Source: Lachnospiraceae bacterium
GTDB taxonomy: Bacteria > Bacillota > Clostridia > Lachnospirales > Lachnospiraceae
Direction of reading: 5' to 3'
Length of the DNA: 36,182 bases
Assembly: GCA_028724245.1 (NCBI GenBank)
Contig: JAQYDI010000110.1
Location: 1-36,182 of the forward strand
Shown here: piece after piece, positions 1 through 6,609 of the stretch
Layout: each line of letters starts with the position of its first letter
Position numbering within the stretch: the stretch's first letter is position 1
Notes under the pieces: model-generated
Told to the model about the DNA's origin: nothing
Database searches by the model: none
What the model saw: only the letters and a program-made list of their open reading frames with translations
Translations under genes and position numbers: made by a program

Positions 1-102
1 CGGTACTTCCAAAGAAAAATCCGGGAAGAACAGGTAACAGCCTTATATCAATCCATTCACAATGGAATGTCTTTGGAAGATGTACTAAAACTGGTGGGAT
101 AG
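1..102 (+). CDS. 3' end of an unknown repeated gene (partial)
   Basis: An open frame runs in from the left edge and stops with TAG at 100-102, giving 33 residues that end in SLEDVLKLVG. The same coding sequence occurs inverted at the right edge, where 15 more residues are visible. The segment is charged (FQRKIREEQ) and ends in a short helix-like tail. The gene ends 36 bp before the repeat itself stops, which is the layout of an insertion-sequence transposase. The tail also resembles C-termini of Rpn/PD-(D/E)XK-type transposase-like proteins. I cannot name the family from this fragment. Confidence 0.5.
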   Translation, partial: RYFQRKIREEQVTALYQSIHNGMSLEDVLKLVG

Positions 103-138
103 CTTTGTGCAATTTTCAGTATTTGCTCAATTATAGTT
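1..138 (+). repeat. Left copy of inverted terminal repeat (mobile-element 3' end)
   Basis: These 138 bases match the reverse complement of 35999-36136 with no difference seen. They contain the end of an ORF plus 36 bp of non-coding tail ending in CAATTATAGTT. Sequence beyond 138 is unique (the trpA-like gene), so this is the inner boundary of a repeated unit. The stop codon of the trpA-like gene (139-137 on the minus strand) straddles that boundary. Both copies point their 3' ends inward. The most likely explanation is a multicopy IS at which the contig ended on both sides. Confidence 0.85.
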
Positions 139-847
139 ATAATTCAAATCTGCCGCAGAATTCACTCAGCAGCCGTGAAGAATACCCGTCCCTGCGAAAG
201 GTTTCGATCAGATCTCTGCCGACAATGGCACCATCTGCAGAGTTCAGATATTCCTGCAGCTCACTGTAATATCTGTTCCCGAAATCCAGTAAAACAGGGC
301 GGGTCGCCGCTGCTTCCACAGCATACAGATAGTAAATCAGAGGATCGCCTTCCAGCCCGGAAAGAAACTCCGTATTGCCCTCGCTGCTGCACCATACAAA
401 GCCGCGGGCATACTGCATGTTCTGTATAATACGGTCTCCGGAAGCGGGCGTGATTTCCCTGATCAGGAAAGGGCCGTCTTCATCCAGCAGATAAACAGCC
501 AGCTGCCCCTGCTCCTCAAAAGGAAGATCCGGAATCCGGATTCCGGAAATACCTGCCGATGCAGCTGCTTTGGCAAAATCAGCGATGCCGTATTTCAGAA
601 CCTTATGAAATCCCGTTTCCAGAATGACCGGCATCTGCTGTCTGCAGGCCAGCTCTTCAGCCAGTTTCAGGCACTCCGCCAGTGCGTCGGTACAGATCAG
701 ACTGATTCCCCCGAATTTCTTCTCTTTCAGAATAGAAACCACCTCATCGGCAGGGGCTGACTGCAGCGCTTTCTGTTCCATACGGAGCACCATCAGTTTC
801 TTTCCTGTTTCCTGATTTTCTGTCAGAATTCTGTTCAGCTGATTCAT
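137..847 (-). CDS. TrpA-like protein lacking the active-site loop (pseudoenzyme)
   Basis: A 236-residue protein with the tryptophan synthase alpha TIM-barrel pattern. It has an N-terminal MNQLNRIL helix, the GISGIRIPDLPFEEQ strand-loop, REITPASGDRI, ARGFVW and the phosphate-site DGAIVGRDLIE near the C-terminus. It is about 30 residues shorter than usual TrpA (about 265). The missing piece is the segment that normally reads GxPFSDPxADGP and carries catalytic Glu49 and Asp60: the chain goes from GGISLI straight to CTDALAECL. The start overlaps the stop of the trpB-like gene in an ATGA, with AAGGTGGAG just upstream, so the two are translationally coupled as in trpBA. Its C-terminus is intact although the terminal repeat abuts the stop codon. 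Indole-glycerol-phosphate cleavage is unlikely, so it is probably a structural or regulatory partner. Confidence 0.8.
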   Translation of the reverse strand: MNQLNRILTENQETGKKLMVLRMEQKALQSAPADEVVSILKEKKFGGISLICTDALAECLKLAEELACRQQMPVILETGFHKVLKYGIADFAKAAASAGISGIRIPDLPFEEQGQLAVYLLDEDGPFLIREITPASGDRIIQNMQYARGFVWCSSEGNTEFLSGLEGDPLIYYLYAVEAAATRPVLLDFGNRYYSELQEYLNSADGAIVGRDLIETFRRDGYSSRLLSEFCGRFEL

Positions 848-1992
848 CTCTCCACCTTCTTTCTCATGCAGGCTTCCATCCAGCTTTTTTCAGCTTTTCC
901 TGACAGAACCACTACAATATTTTCATCCAGGGCATAATCTCTGGATGCCTTAAGAGCCTCGGCAACAGCATAGGAGCTGTTCTCTCCCGGAAGAAATCCT
1001 TCCAGCGCAGCCACCTCCAGTGCGGCAAGAATCGCCTCGTCCCTCGTTACAACAGACGGGAAAACCCGTTTTTTCTCCGCCATGGCTGCCAGTTCCGGCT
1101 CTGCTCCTGCCTGACAGGGCATATCCGCGAAAACTCTTCCCGGCAGACATTCACCCTGTTCATCCTGAAGAAACAGAGAACGCATTCCTCCCGCAATGCC
1201 TTCTTCCCCCCGGGTCAGAACTGCATGATCTTCTCTTTCTGCTGCAATCAGTTTGACTCCTGTCTCATCCTTAAAAGGAGCAAATGCCCCCACTGCAGCG
1301 GCATCGTCCCCTGCTGCCGCCACGATCAGTTCCGGAAGTTTCTGACAGGCTTCCATCATCTGCTCCTTCAGTTCTTCACCGATCACTTTCTGGTACTCCC
1401 GCACCATCAGCGGATAAGGATGCGGCCCGGCCGCCCTTGTCTGAATATAGACAACCTCCGGTGCCTGTGCAATCCAACAGGCCTCTGCTGTCCTGCATAC
1501 CTCCTCAAAATCTCCAGGAATAATGGTAATCAGCGCATTGGCCAGCTGCATCTCCAGAATTTCTTCATGATGGCTCCTCGCTGTAATCTCCGGCATGACC
1601 ACCTCGCAGGCCAGCCCCATGGCTGCTGCCAGACCTGCAGCGATACATCCGTGCTGCGGATTGCAGACGGGAATCAGCACCTTGTTCTTTCCGGTTCTCT
1701 TTCCGATGATCATCTGGCCTGCAATTGCCTGAAAGCTGCTGCCCCCGCCGCTCAGCAGGTCTTCTCTTTTAAAATAAATATCAGGGCCATATTTCTTCGA
1801 TAAGAGCCTTGCCTTATATAAAGGCGTCCTCCTTCCGCCGTACTCATTGCAGAAATAATCCAGTTCTTTGGTGAAACATTGATCCTGTGCAACAAACTGG
1901 TGCTCCCCCTCCATCTCAGACAGAGCATTCATCAGAACCTCCGGCATGTACTGTCCGCCGAATTTCTGATGGAAATAACCTCTTCTCTCCAT
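844..1992 (-). CDS. TrpB-like protein without the PLP lysine (pseudoenzyme)
   Basis: This 382-residue protein aligns along the whole length of tryptophan synthase beta: FGGQYMPEVLMNAL, GGRRTPLYKARLL, YFKREDLL, PQHGCIAAGLAAA, AGPHPYPLMVREYQ, LQDEQGEC and VVVLSGKAEKS. Catalytic positions are lost. The normal HGGAHKTNQ loop holding the PLP lysine reads SGGGSSFQA, with Ser in the lysine place. The Glu109 motif ETGAGQHG reads PVCNPQHG. The phosphate-binding GGGSNA reads AGDDAA. PLP chemistry as in TrpB is therefore not expected. It lies 28 bp after the LarE-like gene and overlaps the TrpA-like gene by 4 bp. GGGAGAG lies 9 bases before the ATG. The fold call is strong; the function is unknown. Confidence 0.85.
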   Translation of the reverse strand: MERRGYFHQKFGGQYMPEVLMNALSEMEGEHQFVAQDQCFTKELDYFCNEYGGRRTPLYKARLLSKKYGPDIYFKREDLLSGGGSSFQAIAGQMIIGKRTGKNKVLIPVCNPQHGCIAAGLAAAMGLACEVVMPEITARSHHEEILEMQLANALITIIPGDFEEVCRTAEACWIAQAPEVVYIQTRAAGPHPYPLMVREYQKVIGEELKEQMMEACQKLPELIVAAAGDDAAAVGAFAPFKDETGVKLIAAEREDHAVLTRGEEGIAGGMRSLFLQDEQGECLPGRVFADMPCQAGAEPELAAMAEKKRVFPSVVTRDEAILAALEVAALEGFLPGENSSYAVAEALKASRDYALDENIVVVLSGKAEKSWMEACMRKKVER

Positions 1993-2020
1993 TTCGTGTT
2001 ACTCTCCCATCCAATCTCCA

Positions 2021-2860
2021 TTATGTTTTTAATGATGCTTTTATTTTCTCCGACAAAACCTCATCCATACTTCCCGAGCGAAGCCCCTGCAGATCAAGTG
2101 TGATATAAGCAAATCCCAATTTTTTCAGGTATCGGATCAGTTCTTCTCTGCATGAAGCCAGAAGCCCGAACTGTTCAGGCTCCACTTCAATTCTTACAAC
2201 TGTTCCATGCACCCTGAGCCGTGAAGTATGAAATCCCAGGGATTTCATGTATGCTTCTCCCGCCTCGATCCGTTTCAGCAGTTCCCTGTCCAGCCGGTCG
2301 CCGTAGGGAAGCCGGGTTGCCAGACAGGGCGTTGAAGGCTTCGATGCTGTCTCCAGATTCAGAGAAGCCGCCAGACTGCGGACCTGCGCCTTGGTAATAC
2401 CGCACTCCGCCAGCGGACTGACGATTCCATTCTTACGAAGCGCCAGAAGGCCCGGCCTGAATACTTTCAGATCATCCGCATTGGTACCGTCCAATACGCT
2501 TGCACAGCCCTTTTCCTGCGCAAACGCCCTCAAAGTCCGGAACAGATAATCCTTGCAGTAAAAGCAGCGGTCCGGTGGATTGTCAAGGATCTCACTGATC
2601 TCGTACTCATCCACCTGCAGTGTACATGCCTTTGCACCGTACGCTTCTGCCAGTTCCATGGCAAGCTCCATATCAGCCTTTGGATGAAGCATGGTATGAA
2701 AAGTAACCGCATACACTTCTCTGCCCAGTTTCACAGCCTCCTCACAGGCCAGCTTCAGCACCAGTGTACTGTCTACACCGGCAGAAAAAGCCACACAGCA
2801 GTCACCTTCCCGCAGAATACTTTCCAGTTTTCTGTTTATACAATCCATATGGAAATTCAT
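2021..2860 (-). CDS. larE: LarE-like ATP-dependent sulfur transferase (PP-loop)
   Basis: A 279-residue PP-loop protein. LarE activates a carboxylate with ATP and donates sulfur during nickel-pincer-nucleotide cofactor synthesis. Motifs in order: the PP-loop AFSAGVDSTLVLK near residue 25, NPPDRCFYCK near 95, DGTNADDLKVFRPG near 130, SPLAECGITKAQVR, and KPSTPCLATRLPYG, whose Cys sits where the sacrificial cysteine of LarE is expected. The ATG at 2860 is preferred because GGAGG lies 8 bases upstream; the in-frame GTG at 2866 is too close to it. It is the first gene of a three-gene operon with TrpB-like and TrpA-like pseudoenzymes. No larA, larB or larC is visible, so the substrate may not be the lactate racemase cofactor. 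Confidence 0.82.
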   Translation of the reverse strand: MNFHMDCINRKLESILREGDCCVAFSAGVDSTLVLKLACEEAVKLGREVYAVTFHTMLHPKADMELAMELAEAYGAKACTLQVDEYEISEILDNPPDRCFYCKDYLFRTLRAFAQEKGCASVLDGTNADDLKVFRPGLLALRKNGIVSPLAECGITKAQVRSLAASLNLETASKPSTPCLATRLPYGDRLDRELLKRIEAGEAYMKSLGFHTSRLRVHGTVVRIEVEPEQFGLLASCREELIRYLKKLGFAYITLDLQGLRSGSMDEVLSEKIKASLKT

Positions 2861-2911
2861 ATCCACAGCCTCCGCTTCGATTCAGTATCCATTTATCTTT
2901 CATTCTCTACC

Positions 2912-2939
2912 GGAATAATCCGGAGTCCGGTTTTGTCAA
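2912..2939 (-). promoter_or_regulatory. Possible sigma-A promoter of the larE-like operon
   Basis: On the minus strand a perfect TTGACA (2939-2934) is followed after 16 bases by a weak TATTCC. The spacer contains the small inverted repeat CCGGACTCCGG. The position, about 55 bases upstream of the larE-like start, suits a promoter, but the -10 match is poor. Confidence 0.4.
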
Positions 2940-3056
2940 AAGATAAAAGCTATTTGAATAAAGAATACCATAAATTGTCTGACGATTCAACCAGATTATT
3001 TAATTTGATATTTTTTTCTTATTCTGGCAATAATTCATTACATATTGCAAAACCTC

Positions 3057-3085
3057 TTGATTTTATTTGTATTATCTGATAACAT
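3057..3085 (+). promoter_or_regulatory. Weak candidate promoter of the pduL-like gene
   Basis: TTGATT (3057-3062) and TAACAT (3080-3085) are spaced by 17 bases in an AT-rich stretch 45 bases upstream of the gene. Each matches the sigma-A consensus at four of six positions. Confidence 0.35.
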
Positions 3086-3129
3086 TTTTGCAATGGATTT
3101 ACGTTTTTTAATAGAAAGGACTTGTTCTC

Positions 3130-3771
3130 ATGTTATATAAGATTCCCATCGAAACCTCTGCCCGTCATATCCACATCAGTCAGGCGGATTTTGAAAAATT
3201 ATTCGGTCCCGGGGCACAGCTGACCGTCAAAAAAGAACTGAGCCAGCCGGGGCAGTACCTTTCCGGGCAGCATCTGACCGTCAAAGGCCCCCGGGGCGAA
3301 TTTGAAAAAGTCAGTATTCTGGGCCCTTTCCGAAAAGAAACACAGGTAGAAATTTCCCTCACCGATTCCCGCAAGCTGGGCATTCCCGGCATCATCCGCC
3401 AGTCCGGGGATACTGCACTGACTCCCGGCTGTACGCTGATCAGTGACCGGGGTTCGCTGGAGATTCCCCGCGGTGTCATTGTTGCCAAACGACATATTCA
3501 CATGACACCGGAGCAGGCCATCCATATGAATGTTTCCGACAACGACCTGGTCTGTGTCATTACCAAAAGCTACGAACGCGCCATGATCTTTGCCGATGTG
3601 GTTGTCCGCGTACATAAAAATTTCCGTCTGGCCATGCATGTGGATACGGACGAAGCCAATGCATTTTCCGGCGATTCCGATCCCTACGGCATCATCGTCA
3701 AGCTGTTTGACGACAAGAGCTATGATCTGCTCATGTGGATGGACGAGCTGGAAAACGGCATCTACCGCTGA
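3130..3771 (+). CDS. pduL: PduL-type phosphate acyltransferase
   Basis: A 213-residue phosphotransacylase of the PduL family, which interconverts acyl-CoA and acyl phosphate (propanoyl or acetyl). It shows the duplicated beta-barrel signatures: SARHIHIS near residue 10, ELSQPGQYLSG, the central GPFRKETQVEISLTDSRKLG, KRHIHMTPEQA near 120 and LAMHVDTDEANA near 178. The conserved histidines bind the zinc ions. It starts directly at the catalytic fold, without the N-terminal peptide that targets PduL into microcompartments, and no shell genes are nearby, so a cytosolic role is inferred. AGAAAGGA lies 10 bases before ATG. The next gene follows after 89 bp on the same strand. Confidence 0.9.
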   Translation: MLYKIPIETSARHIHISQADFEKLFGPGAQLTVKKELSQPGQYLSGQHLTVKGPRGEFEKVSILGPFRKETQVEISLTDSRKLGIPGIIRQSGDTALTPGCTLISDRGSLEIPRGVIVAKRHIHMTPEQAIHMNVSDNDLVCVITKSYERAMIFADVVVRVHKNFRLAMHVDTDEANAFSGDSDPYGIIVKLFDDKSYDLLMWMDELENGIYR

Positions 3772-3860
3772 CCTTTCAACCGGCAGAATCCGCCGGAAGT
3801 ACTTCTGTCAGGCAATTCTTCGCACCGGTTCTGACAGAAAAAAGTAATACGGAGGACTCC

Positions 3861-5783
3861 ATGCAAAAACATTCTGACGAATTCAAATGGCACCGTCTGG
3901 ACAATACAGCCAACATATTTCCGGTTATCAATAATCTGCAGTTCAGCGGTGTATTCCGCATCGGAGCAGTTCTTTTCGAGGAAGTACAGCCTGCGCTTCT
4001 GGAAGAAGCCCTCGGACAGGTACTTCCTCATTTTGAAGTTTTTAAGGTTCAGCTGCGCACCGGAATTTTCTGGTATTATATGGAACATAACAGGCGAAAG
4101 CCCTGTGTGGAGGAAGAGCAGTTCTATCCCTGCCGTTTCATCAGACGGTATGAAAATCACTCCTACCTTTTCCGGACCGGCTATTATCGGAATAAAATAT
4201 ATCTTGAAATTTTCCACGCACTGACAGATGGATTCGGAGCGATCCAGTTCATGAAGGAACTGATCGCCCGGTATCTCAGACTGGCCCACCCGGAGGACTT
4301 TGCCGCAAATGATCCATCGCCGGATTCTGATTCTTCCTCATATTCTGAAGCTCAGGAACCACGCGGCCCTTCCGGTGAATCCGATTTTCCGCTGGAAGAT
4401 ATTTCCAATGCATGCGAAGACAGTTACCTGAAATACTACCGCAGACAGAAGGTAAAGGGATATAAAAAAAGCAGAGCCTATCAGATCAGTCAGCCCGAGC
4501 TGGATTATCCCAAAAGTTCCGTCATTCACGGACATCTGAAAATCGCTTCGGTGAAGGCTGCCTCTTCCCGGCATCAGGTCAGCATCACCCAGTATCTGGC
4601 CGCCGCCCTGGTCTATACCATTTACAGGGAATATCTGGCCGGTAAAGGTAAAGACAATACCATCTGCCTGAACATTCCGGTGAACCTGCGGCAGTTTTTC
4701 CCCTCGGAAACCACCATGAATTTTTTCAGCATTGTATTGCCTCAGGTCCGGTTTCAGCAGGACAATCCTCTGACTTTTGAAGAAGTACTGCGGCTTCTGA
4801 CAGAAGATTTCAAAAGAAAAGCCGACCCGGAAAAGCTGGAGCAGCAGATTTCCTACAACGTATCCAATGAAAAAAATCTGCTTGTACGTCTGATACCTCT
4901 TCCTGTGAAATCAATCGGTGTCCGTTTTCTCTACAGCCGGTCTGCCAAAAGCTTTACAACCACGCTGTCCAATCTGGGAATCATCAGAATGAAACCGGAA
5001 TATGAACCGTATATACAGAATTTTCATTTTATCATGGGAGCGTCAAAATCCCAGCCGGTGAAATGTGTAGCTGCCTCCTTCCGCGATGAAATCATTTTTA
5101 CCATCAGTACCGTATGGAAAAACAGCCGTCTGGAGGACGCATTCTGGAGTTTTCTGAAAGAAGACGGCGTGGAACTTACCATCGAAGGCAACGGGATTCA
5201 TGAGCCGCCGAAGGATACCCCCTATCCTCAGGTTCCCGATTCTTCCCGTTCCTTCCGCCTGCTCATGCGCTGGTATATCCTGATCACCCTGTTTACGGGT
5301 GCAGGACTGACCTGCTATAATTTTACCCATTACAACGGAATAGGCTGGTCTGTACCGGTGGACGGCGGAATTCTTTACAGCTGGCTTTCCCTGCGCTTTT
5401 TTATCCGCTTCAACATCAATCCGGCAGCGCGGATCCTGAGTCATACTCTGGCGCTGGAAATTCTGTACATCCTGACCGACATCATACTTGGTTACGGAGG
5501 GCAGTCCCTGAATTACGGTTTCCCGGCGCTTCTGCTTACCGCATGCGCCGCCAATCTGTTTCTCATGTTTTATGACCCCATGAACTGGCAGGGCTATTTC
5601 ATGTTCCAGATTCTCTATGCAGCAATCGGTCTGATTGCGCTCCCGCTCTGGCTGACAGGATTGATCACGCATCCTTTTCCGGGAATTGCTGCACTGATCA
5701 TTACGTTTGAGATCCTGATCGCCGGCATCTGTCTCAATCCGAAAAAAATCGGCAGGGAAACAAAAAGACGGTTCCATTTCTGA
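3861..5783 (+). CDS. Condensation-domain acyltransferase-like protein with C-terminal membrane domain (DUF6320-like)
   Basis: A 640-residue protein. Residues 1-450 look like an NRPS-condensation/alcohol-acetyltransferase fold: the HxxxDG active-site motif is HALTDG at 119-124, and INIPVNLR-type and NFFS motifs occur later. Residues from about 470 to 630 form four to six hydrophobic segments (LMRWYILITLFTGAG, LEILYILTDIILG, LLLTACAANLFL, ALIITFEILIAG), which fits the DUF6320-type tail seen in Clostridia. The ATG at 3861 is chosen because GGAGG sits 6 bases upstream; longer in-frame starts overlap the pduL-like gene. Acyl transfer from CoA, perhaps supplied by the PduL-like neighbour, is an inference. 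The substrate is unknown. Confidence 0.7.
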   Translation: MQKHSDEFKWHRLDNTANIFPVINNLQFSGVFRIGAVLFEEVQPALLEEALGQVLPHFEVFKVQLRTGIFWYYMEHNRRKPCVEEEQFYPCRFIRRYENHSYLFRTGYYRNKIYLEIFHALTDGFGAIQFMKELIARYLRLAHPEDFAANDPSPDSDSSSYSEAQEPRGPSGESDFPLEDISNACEDSYLKYYRRQKVKGYKKSRAYQISQPELDYPKSSVIHGHLKIASVKAASSRHQVSITQYLAAALVYTIYREYLAGKGKDNTICLNIPVNLRQFFPSETTMNFFSIVLPQVRFQQDNPLTFEEVLRLLTEDFKRKADPEKLEQQISYNVSNEKNLLVRLIPLPVKSIGVRFLYSRSAKSFTTTLSNLGIIRMKPEYEPYIQNFHFIMGASKSQPVKCVAASFRDEIIFTISTVWKNSRLEDAFWSFLKEDGVELTIEGNGIHEPPKDTPYPQVPDSSRSFRLLMRWYILITLFTGAGLTCYNFTHYNGIGWSVPVDGGILYSWLSLRFFIRFNINPAARILSHTLALEILYILTDIILGYGGQSLNYGFPALLLTACAANLFLMFYDPMNWQGYFMFQILYAAIGLIALPLWLTGLITHPFPGIAALIITFEILIAGICLNPKKIGRETKRRFHF

Positions 5784-5790
5784 AACCGTC
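5767..5790 (+). terminator. Stem-loop overlapping the stop codon
   Basis: The 7-bp arms GACGGTT (5767-5773) and AACCGTC (5784-5790) bracket the TGA stop codon of the condensation-domain gene. There is no long T run, so it may work with the palindrome 20 bp downstream. Confidence 0.4.
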
Positions 5791-5810
5791 TGCCGGAAAT
5801 TCTGAAATAT

Positions 5811-5853
5811 GCTGTTCAGAGTACTTTTACAGGCACGGCCTGCTCTGAACAGC
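5811..5853. repeat. Short palindromic repeat, relative of the 20-kb element
   Basis: An 11-bp perfect inverted repeat (GCTGTTCAGAG at 5811-5821, CTCTGAACAGC at 5843-5853) encloses an inner stem CAGGC/GCCTG. It lies between two convergent genes and touches the stop codon of the GlsB-like gene. The outer arm core CTGTTCAGAG is also the end of the 144-bp element at 19989-20132, so they look like one repeat family. It may also terminate transcription from both sides. Confidence 0.6.
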
Positions 5854-6089
5854 TATAAAAATTTTCTGCCGAACCAGATGCAGAGACAGGCTCCGATGAC
5901 AGATACAATGATATTCGCAATCATTCCGTGCGCATAAAATCCGAAAAAGCGGAATACAAACCCGCCGACTGCACCGCCGACCACACCCAGTACCATGTTT
6001 CGGAAAAAACCGCCCTCGCTGTTCATAATATTACCTGCAATCCAGCCGGCAAGAGCACCTATCAGTAAACTTATAATCGTATCGATCAT
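5853..6089 (-). CDS. GlsB/YeaQ/YmgE family small membrane protein
   Basis: A 78-residue membrane protein of the transglycosylase-associated/GlsB family linked to envelope stress. It has three hydrophobic helices with glycine zippers: ISLLIGALAGWIAGNIM, MVLGVVGGAVGGFVF and IIVSVIGACLCIWFG. The ATG at 6089 is used because GAAAGGAG precedes it by 8 bases; the longer frame has no ribosome site. It is monocistronic and convergent with the upstream plus-strand gene. Confidence 0.85.
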   Translation of the reverse strand: MIDTIISLLIGALAGWIAGNIMNSEGGFFRNMVLGVVGGAVGGFVFRFFGFYAHGMIANIIVSVIGACLCIWFGRKFL

Positions 6090-6132
6090 GTGAATCTCCT
6101 TTCTTTTGTAATACGACAGCATTATAGCATAC

Positions 6133-6549
6133 TCAGCAGTTCTTATCAAATGCAGGATTGCATGCATAGAAGTTTCTGGAATCCAGCTGCTCCTGTACCA
6201 TACGGAGTCCTTCGCCGAACCGCTGGAAGTGCACCACTTCTCTCGCCCTCAGGAAACGGATGGGATCGCAGATATCCGGATCCTTTGCCAGACGGAGGAT
6301 ATTGTCATAAGTGGTTCTGGCCTTCTGCTCTGCTGCCATATCCTCCACCAGATCAGTAATGGGATCACCCTTCGACTGGAATTCACAGGCATTAAAAGGA
6401 ATCCCTCCTGCCGACTGGGGCCACAGACCCACTGTGTGATCCACAAAATATTTATCAAAACCGGAGGCCTGGATTTCTTCCATACTCAGGTTTCTTGTCA
6501 GCTGGTGGACGATAGCGCTGATGATTTCCAGATGCGCAAGTTCTTCTGT
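6133..6549 (-). CDS. cotJC: CotJC, C-terminal part of the interrupted gene
   Basis: This carries 138 codons matching residues 63-200 of a CotJC spore-coat protein, which belongs to the manganese catalase-like ferritin superfamily. It begins at TEELAHLEIISAI and includes FVDHTVGLWPQSAGG and FGEGLRMVQEQLD. In the present arrangement it has no start of its own except an internal Met: upstream codons continue in frame into element DNA until the recombinase stop at 6610-6612. The matching N-terminal part is at 10943-11128. Joining at the ACC core (6550-6552 and 10943-10945) restores an uninterrupted 200-residue CotJC, four residues different in design from nothing else in the locus but closely parallel to the intact paralogue at 9689-10282. 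It is expressed as a full protein only if the element is removed. Confidence 0.85.
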   Translation of the reverse strand, partial: TEELAHLEIISAIVHQLTRNLSMEEIQASGFDKYFVDHTVGLWPQSAGGIPFNACEFQSKGDPITDLVEDMAAEQKARTTYDNILRLAKDPDICDPIRFLRAREVVHFQRFGEGLRMVQEQLDSRNFYACNPAFDKNC

Positions 6550-6552
6550 ACC
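6550..6552. other. Left attachment-site core (ACC)
   Basis: This is the shared trinucleotide at the element/cotJC junction. Left of it lies cotJC coding sequence (GTTCTTCTGT on the plus strand), and right of it element sequence (TGTAGAAGCATC). The pair of a nine-base direct repeat TTTATCTGT at 6577-6600 lies just inside the element. Confidence 0.7.
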
Positions 6553-6609
6553 TGTAGAAGCATCGAAACTGCCCCCTTTATCTGTTCTATCTTTATCTGT
6601 TTTCGCTCT

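Noticed and set aside
844..1992. Functional tryptophan synthase genes trpBA
   Set aside because: Catalytic lysine, active-site acids and phosphate loop are missing, and no other trp gene is adjacent.
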